Shown here piece after piece: positions 32,114 through 34,722 of a DNA stretch of 34,722 nt (position 1 is the stretch's first letter; each line of letters starts with the position of its first letter). The stretch is taken from the NCBI GenBank assembly GCA_039679385.1, contig JBDKVB010000026.1:1-34722 (forward strand), given 5' to 3'. Position numbers and translations under genes: made by a program. The notes beneath the pieces were generated by a model. The model saw only the letters and a program-made list of their open reading frames with translations. It had not been told where the DNA came from and made no database searches. The DNA is from Armatimonadia bacterium (GTDB lineage: Bacteria; Armatimonadota; Zipacnadia; Zipacnadales; JABUFB01).

Positions 32114-34555
32114 GTGACGGCGTATCTCGCCTTTCCCCTCGCTCTACTCCTATCTGTTCCCGTCTTCGCTCAGGATCAGCCTCTGGCCCACTATGGTTCG
32201 AGTGGCGCCGAAGTGCAGTTGCGTCGCGATGGTTCCTTCACCGTCACCGATCAGGGCGCCCCACTGGTCACCGATGCTAAGCTCATGATCTTCGGCCCGA
32301 ATTGGGAAAGCGCGGTGCAGCGCGATGCCACCGTCAGCAACCCGACCGCGAGCCAGACCGGTGCGCAGCTCTCCGGGCGGATCACCGAGAAGGCCTCCGG
32401 CAAGCCCTGGGAGTACAGCCAGCGAGTGACCGTCCAGGGCGAGGCCTTGCGGTTCGAGTACGAGCTTCGGCCCCTCGACACGATGCGGGTCAACGAGGTC
32501 TCCCTGGTCCTGGACCTGCCCCTTGAGCGCTTCCAGGATCGGCAACTCTTCCTCTATCCTCGTCTGCAGATGGCCTTCCCGGCGAAGCTGCCCGCGAACT
32601 ACCACTTTGTCGCCGGGCGCACTTCGGCCTATGTCTTCGATTCCGGCTCGCCCTCACAGCTCAGCCTGTCTCTCGACCGCCCGCGAACCTGTAATGTCCA
32701 GGACACGCGGCAGTGGAAGGGCTCGTCCTACCAGGCCTTCGTAAAGATTCTCGAAGGCGCCCGTGACGTGACCCCCGCCGACCGTTTCACCCTTTCCTTC
32801 ACTCTTACACCCCGTGACCCCAAGACCTGGGTGGTGCCGACGATGAACCTCACCAGCGACCAGCCGCTCAAGCTCGTCGTGAAGTCTGTCGAGCCGGCGC
32901 AGGCGACGCAGGGGAACCTGGCTACCGTGCACCTGGACCTGCAGGGCACCTGGAAGACGCCCTTCTGGCAGGAGGAGGTCGCCGTGGACGCAACCATCAC
33001 CGGCCCCGACGGCAAGACTTTCACCGTACCCGGCTTCTACAACCAGGACTACCTGCGCGAGGACGTATCCGAAGCAGCCAACCAGCACGCCGAGCTGCTG
33101 ACGCCGCAGGGGAACCCGGAGTGGCAGGTCCGCTTCCTGCCTCAGCTTCCCGGCAACTACCAGGTGGCCCTCGTCGCCAAGGATCGCACCGGACAGGTCA
33201 CTGCCGACACGCAGGTCACCGTCGCACCGGGCAAACCACGACCCTTCGTGCGTGTCAGCAAGTCCGATCCGCACTACTTCGAGTTCGCCTCCGGCGAGCC
33301 CTACGTCGCCAACGGTCTGAACGTCTGCTGGTACCGCAGCGATCCCGGCACCTTTGACTACGATGACTGGTTCAGCCGCCTCGCAGAGAACGGCGGCAAC
33401 TACGCGCGAATCTGGATGCCGAGCTGGGCCTTCGGTTACGAGTGGGGCAAGCCCGGCAGCTACAAGCTCGACCGAGCCTGGCAGTTCGACTACGTCCTCC
33501 GGCTGGCCCAGGAGAAGGGCATCTACCTCAAGCTGTGCCTCGAGGCCTTCCGCACCTTTGACGCCGACAACCCCTATGCGAAGGCCAACGGTGGTCCCTG
33601 CGACAAGGTGCTCGATGTCTTCACCAAGGAGCAGGCGCGGCAGATGTGGCGCAACCGCCTCCGCTACGCCGTCGCGCGCTGGGGTTGGTCGCCGAACGTG
33701 ATGGCCTTCGAGTTCTGGAACGAGATCAACTGCGTGCAGGGCTACGAGGAGAAGCCGGTGCAGGAGTGGGCACGAGATATGGCCCACTACCTGCGCAGCA
33801 TCGACGCGAACCGCCACCTGATCGTCAACAGCCTGGGCAGCTTCGTCTTCGAGCCCGACCTGTGGGCCATGCCGGAGATGGAGTTCGCCCAGATGCACGG
33901 CTACTGGCACCCGCAGTGGAAGTCCACCGAGTTCGGCAAGGACATGGCGCAGATGATGGTCGACCACGTCGCCATGATCCGCACCTTCGGCAAGCCCTGT
34001 TTCTTCGCTGAGTTCGGTCTCGTCAACGAGACTTGGGGCGGCAGCCCGCGAATGAAGGACGACCCGGAGGGCGTAAACCTCCACAACGGCATGTGGGGTG
34101 CGCTGATGGCGGGAGCGGCAGGTCCTGCGCACCTGTGGTGGTGGGATAACTACGTAGCGCCGCAGAACCTCTGGTTCCACTACCGCGGGGTCGCGAACTT
34201 CGTCCAGGGCGTCGGCTTCAACACCGAGGGCTTCGTGCCCATCACTCCCCAGGGCCAACCGGCGGCGCTGCGAGTCCTGGGGCTGCGAGGCAAGACGACG
34301 ACTCTGGTCTGGGCGCAGAACAGGGCCCACACCTGGTGGAACGTGGCTGAAAAGCACGAGATCGCGCCGGTCGAAAGCGCCCGGGTGACCCTCGAGGCGC
34401 CGGCGGGATTCACGGGGACGACCTGCCGCGTGCAGCTCTGGGACACCTGGTCGGGTAAGCTCACCGGAGAGAAGTCCCTGCCGGTGACTGATGGGAAGGT
34501 CGCCCTCGACTTCGGTCGCGTGGAGCGTGACCTTGCAGCCAGGGTCTTCTGGTAG
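32114..34555 (+). CDS. Secreted clan GH-A glycoside hydrolase with N-terminal beta domains
   Basis: This 813-residue protein begins at a GTG (32114) with GGAGG 8 nt upstream and has a signal peptide ending in VFAQ. Residues about 20-370 are beta-sandwich, including a DUF5060-like stretch (WKTPFWQEEVAVDATITGPDG). From about 375 a TIM barrel starts (YFEFASGEPYVANGLNVCWY). The acid/base Glu is in FEFWNEINC (about 532) and the nucleophile Glu probably in FFAEFGLVNE (about 629), the GH-A pair of GH5-like enzymes. The C-terminal 80 residues form a small beta domain. It likely hydrolyses an extracellular beta-glycan or mannan; the specific GH family and substrate cannot be fixed from inspection. Confidence 0.85.
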   Translation: MTAYLAFPLALLLSVPVFAQDQPLAHYGSSGAEVQLRRDGSFTVTDQGAPLVTDAKLMIFGPNWESAVQRDATVSNPTASQTGAQLSGRITEKASGKPWEYSQRVTVQGEALRFEYELRPLDTMRVNEVSLVLDLPLERFQDRQLFLYPRLQMAFPAKLPANYHFVAGRTSAYVFDSGSPSQLSLSLDRPRTCNVQDTRQWKGSSYQAFVKILEGARDVTPADRFTLSFTLTPRDPKTWVVPTMNLTSDQPLKLVVKSVEPAQATQGNLATVHLDLQGTWKTPFWQEEVAVDATITGPDGKTFTVPGFYNQDYLREDVSEAANQHAELLTPQGNPEWQVRFLPQLPGNYQVALVAKDRTGQVTADTQVTVAPGKPRPFVRVSKSDPHYFEFASGEPYVANGLNVCWYRSDPGTFDYDDWFSRLAENGGNYARIWMPSWAFGYEWGKPGSYKLDRAWQFDYVLRLAQEKGIYLKLCLEAFRTFDADNPYAKANGGPCDKVLDVFTKEQARQMWRNRLRYAVARWGWSPNVMAFEFWNEINCVQGYEEKPVQEWARDMAHYLRSIDANRHLIVNSLGSFVFEPDLWAMPEMEFAQMHGYWHPQWKSTEFGKDMAQMMVDHVAMIRTFGKPCFFAEFGLVNETWGGSPRMKDDPEGVNLHNGMWGALMAGAAGPAHLWWWDNYVAPQNLWFHYRGVANFVQGVGFNTEGFVPITPQGQPAALRVLGLRGKTTTLVWAQNRAHTWWNVAEKHEIAPVESARVTLEAPAGFTGTTCRVQLWDTWSGKLTGEKSLPVTDGKVALDFGRVERDLAARVFW

Positions 34556-34630
34556 CGGAGGCACAGGAGGCCCTGAGGGAACCCGGGGCCGCCCCCTGGC
34601 CGTCAAAGACACTGGTCCGGCACGTTGTGT

Positions 34631-34647
34631 TTCTGCAGGCTGCAGAA
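34631..34647. promoter_or_regulatory. Perfect 17-bp palindrome, likely operator
   Basis: TTCTGCAG-G-CTGCAGAA has perfect 8-bp arms around a single centre base. It sits 38 bp before the ATG of the gene at 34686 and 75 bp after the preceding stop. The size suits a dimeric repressor site. There is no T-run, so it is not a terminator. No clear -10 box is seen nearby. Confidence 0.45.
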
Positions 34648-34685
34648 CCGCCGTCCGACCACAGGACGATCTCAGGAGGGTAACG

Positions 34686-34722
34686 ATGAACCACAGACAG
34701 TCCACTTGCCTCAATCCCTGCA
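34686..34722 (+). CDS. Start of an unidentified gene (runs off right edge)
   Basis: An ATG at 34686 is preceded by AGGAGGG at 5 nt spacing, a strong ribosome site. Twelve codons are visible (MNHRQSTCLNPC). This is too short to identify; the frame remains open to the window edge. Confidence 0.6.
   Translation, partial: MNHRQSTCLNPC

Noticed and set aside
32654-34714. Open frame of 686 codons on the minus strand
   Set aside because: It is antisense to the GH-A hydrolase, which has clear catalytic motifs and a signal peptide. No domain pattern is visible in the antisense product.

Overview
The window is GC-rich, densely coded bacterial DNA: Shine-Dalgarno starts, ATG/GTG/TTG initiation, and a sigma70-like promoter at 17110-17138. 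Many large secreted or lipid-anchored proteins (a DUF4091-like glycoside hydrolase with a CBM9-like module, a clan GH-A hydrolase, two DUF3604/PHP-like proteins behind beta-propellers, a neutral-ceramidase-like enzyme) sit beside an archaeal-style split glutamate synthase and an NrpR-type regulator. This mixture suggests an uncultured polysaccharide-degrading lineage such as Armatimonadota or a PVC/Hydrogenedentota-like group; that placement is inference. I see no tRNA, rRNA, CRISPR array, IS element or phage gene.

Layout. (1) 1-9246, minus strand, probably one long operon read right to left: DUF4091-like hydrolase with CBM9, ceramidase-like hydrolase, GT2 glycosyltransferase, two adjacent secreted paralogues, an acyl carrier protein and a partial alpha/beta hydrolase. 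The two paralogues are the most striking element. Each appears to stop at TGA after Glu-Phe-Gly, but the frame stays open, resumes with Gly-Gly-Ser-Cys in both, and carries a stem-loop 20 nt after the TGA with a near-identical apical loop and covarying arms. I read both as selenoproteins with bacterial SECIS elements. (2) 9665-10948: a YjbQ-family protein converging on a beta-hydroxyacid dehydrogenase. (3) 11038-18227: a minus-strand operon for a multi-subunit glutamate synthase (class II amidotransferase, FMN/Fe-S synthase core, four-cluster ferredoxin, FAD/NAD(P) oxidoreductase, GXGXG subunit) ending in an OmpR-like regulator whose receiver has lost its phosphoacceptor. It is divergent from an nrpR-like gene. 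The shared 224-bp region holds a TTGACT-17-TACAAT promoter abutted by a 16-bp near-palindrome that resembles an NrpR operator. (4) 18296-23485, plus strand: a UroD-family methyltransferase-like protein, a propeller/DUF3604 secreted protein and another secreted protein, closed by a clear terminator. (5) 23595-31859, minus strand: a second propeller/DUF3604 protein, then a heavy-metal P-type ATPase fused in one frame to an HflK-like SPFH domain, then HflC-like, HflK-like and small membrane-anchored NTF2-like proteins. (6) 32114-34722, plus strand: a GH-A hydrolase, then a perfect palindrome before the first codons of a gene running off the edge.

How they may work together: region 3 is a nitrogen-assimilation module in which 2-oxoglutarate sensing by NrpR would control ammonia or glutamine incorporation. 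Region 5 looks like a membrane-protein quality-control or metal-transport complex built on three SPFH subunits. Regions 1, 4 and 6 supply secreted carbohydrate or phosphoester hydrolases. The selenoprotein pair would act outside the cytoplasm, possibly through a Sec-x-x-x-Cys redox pair.
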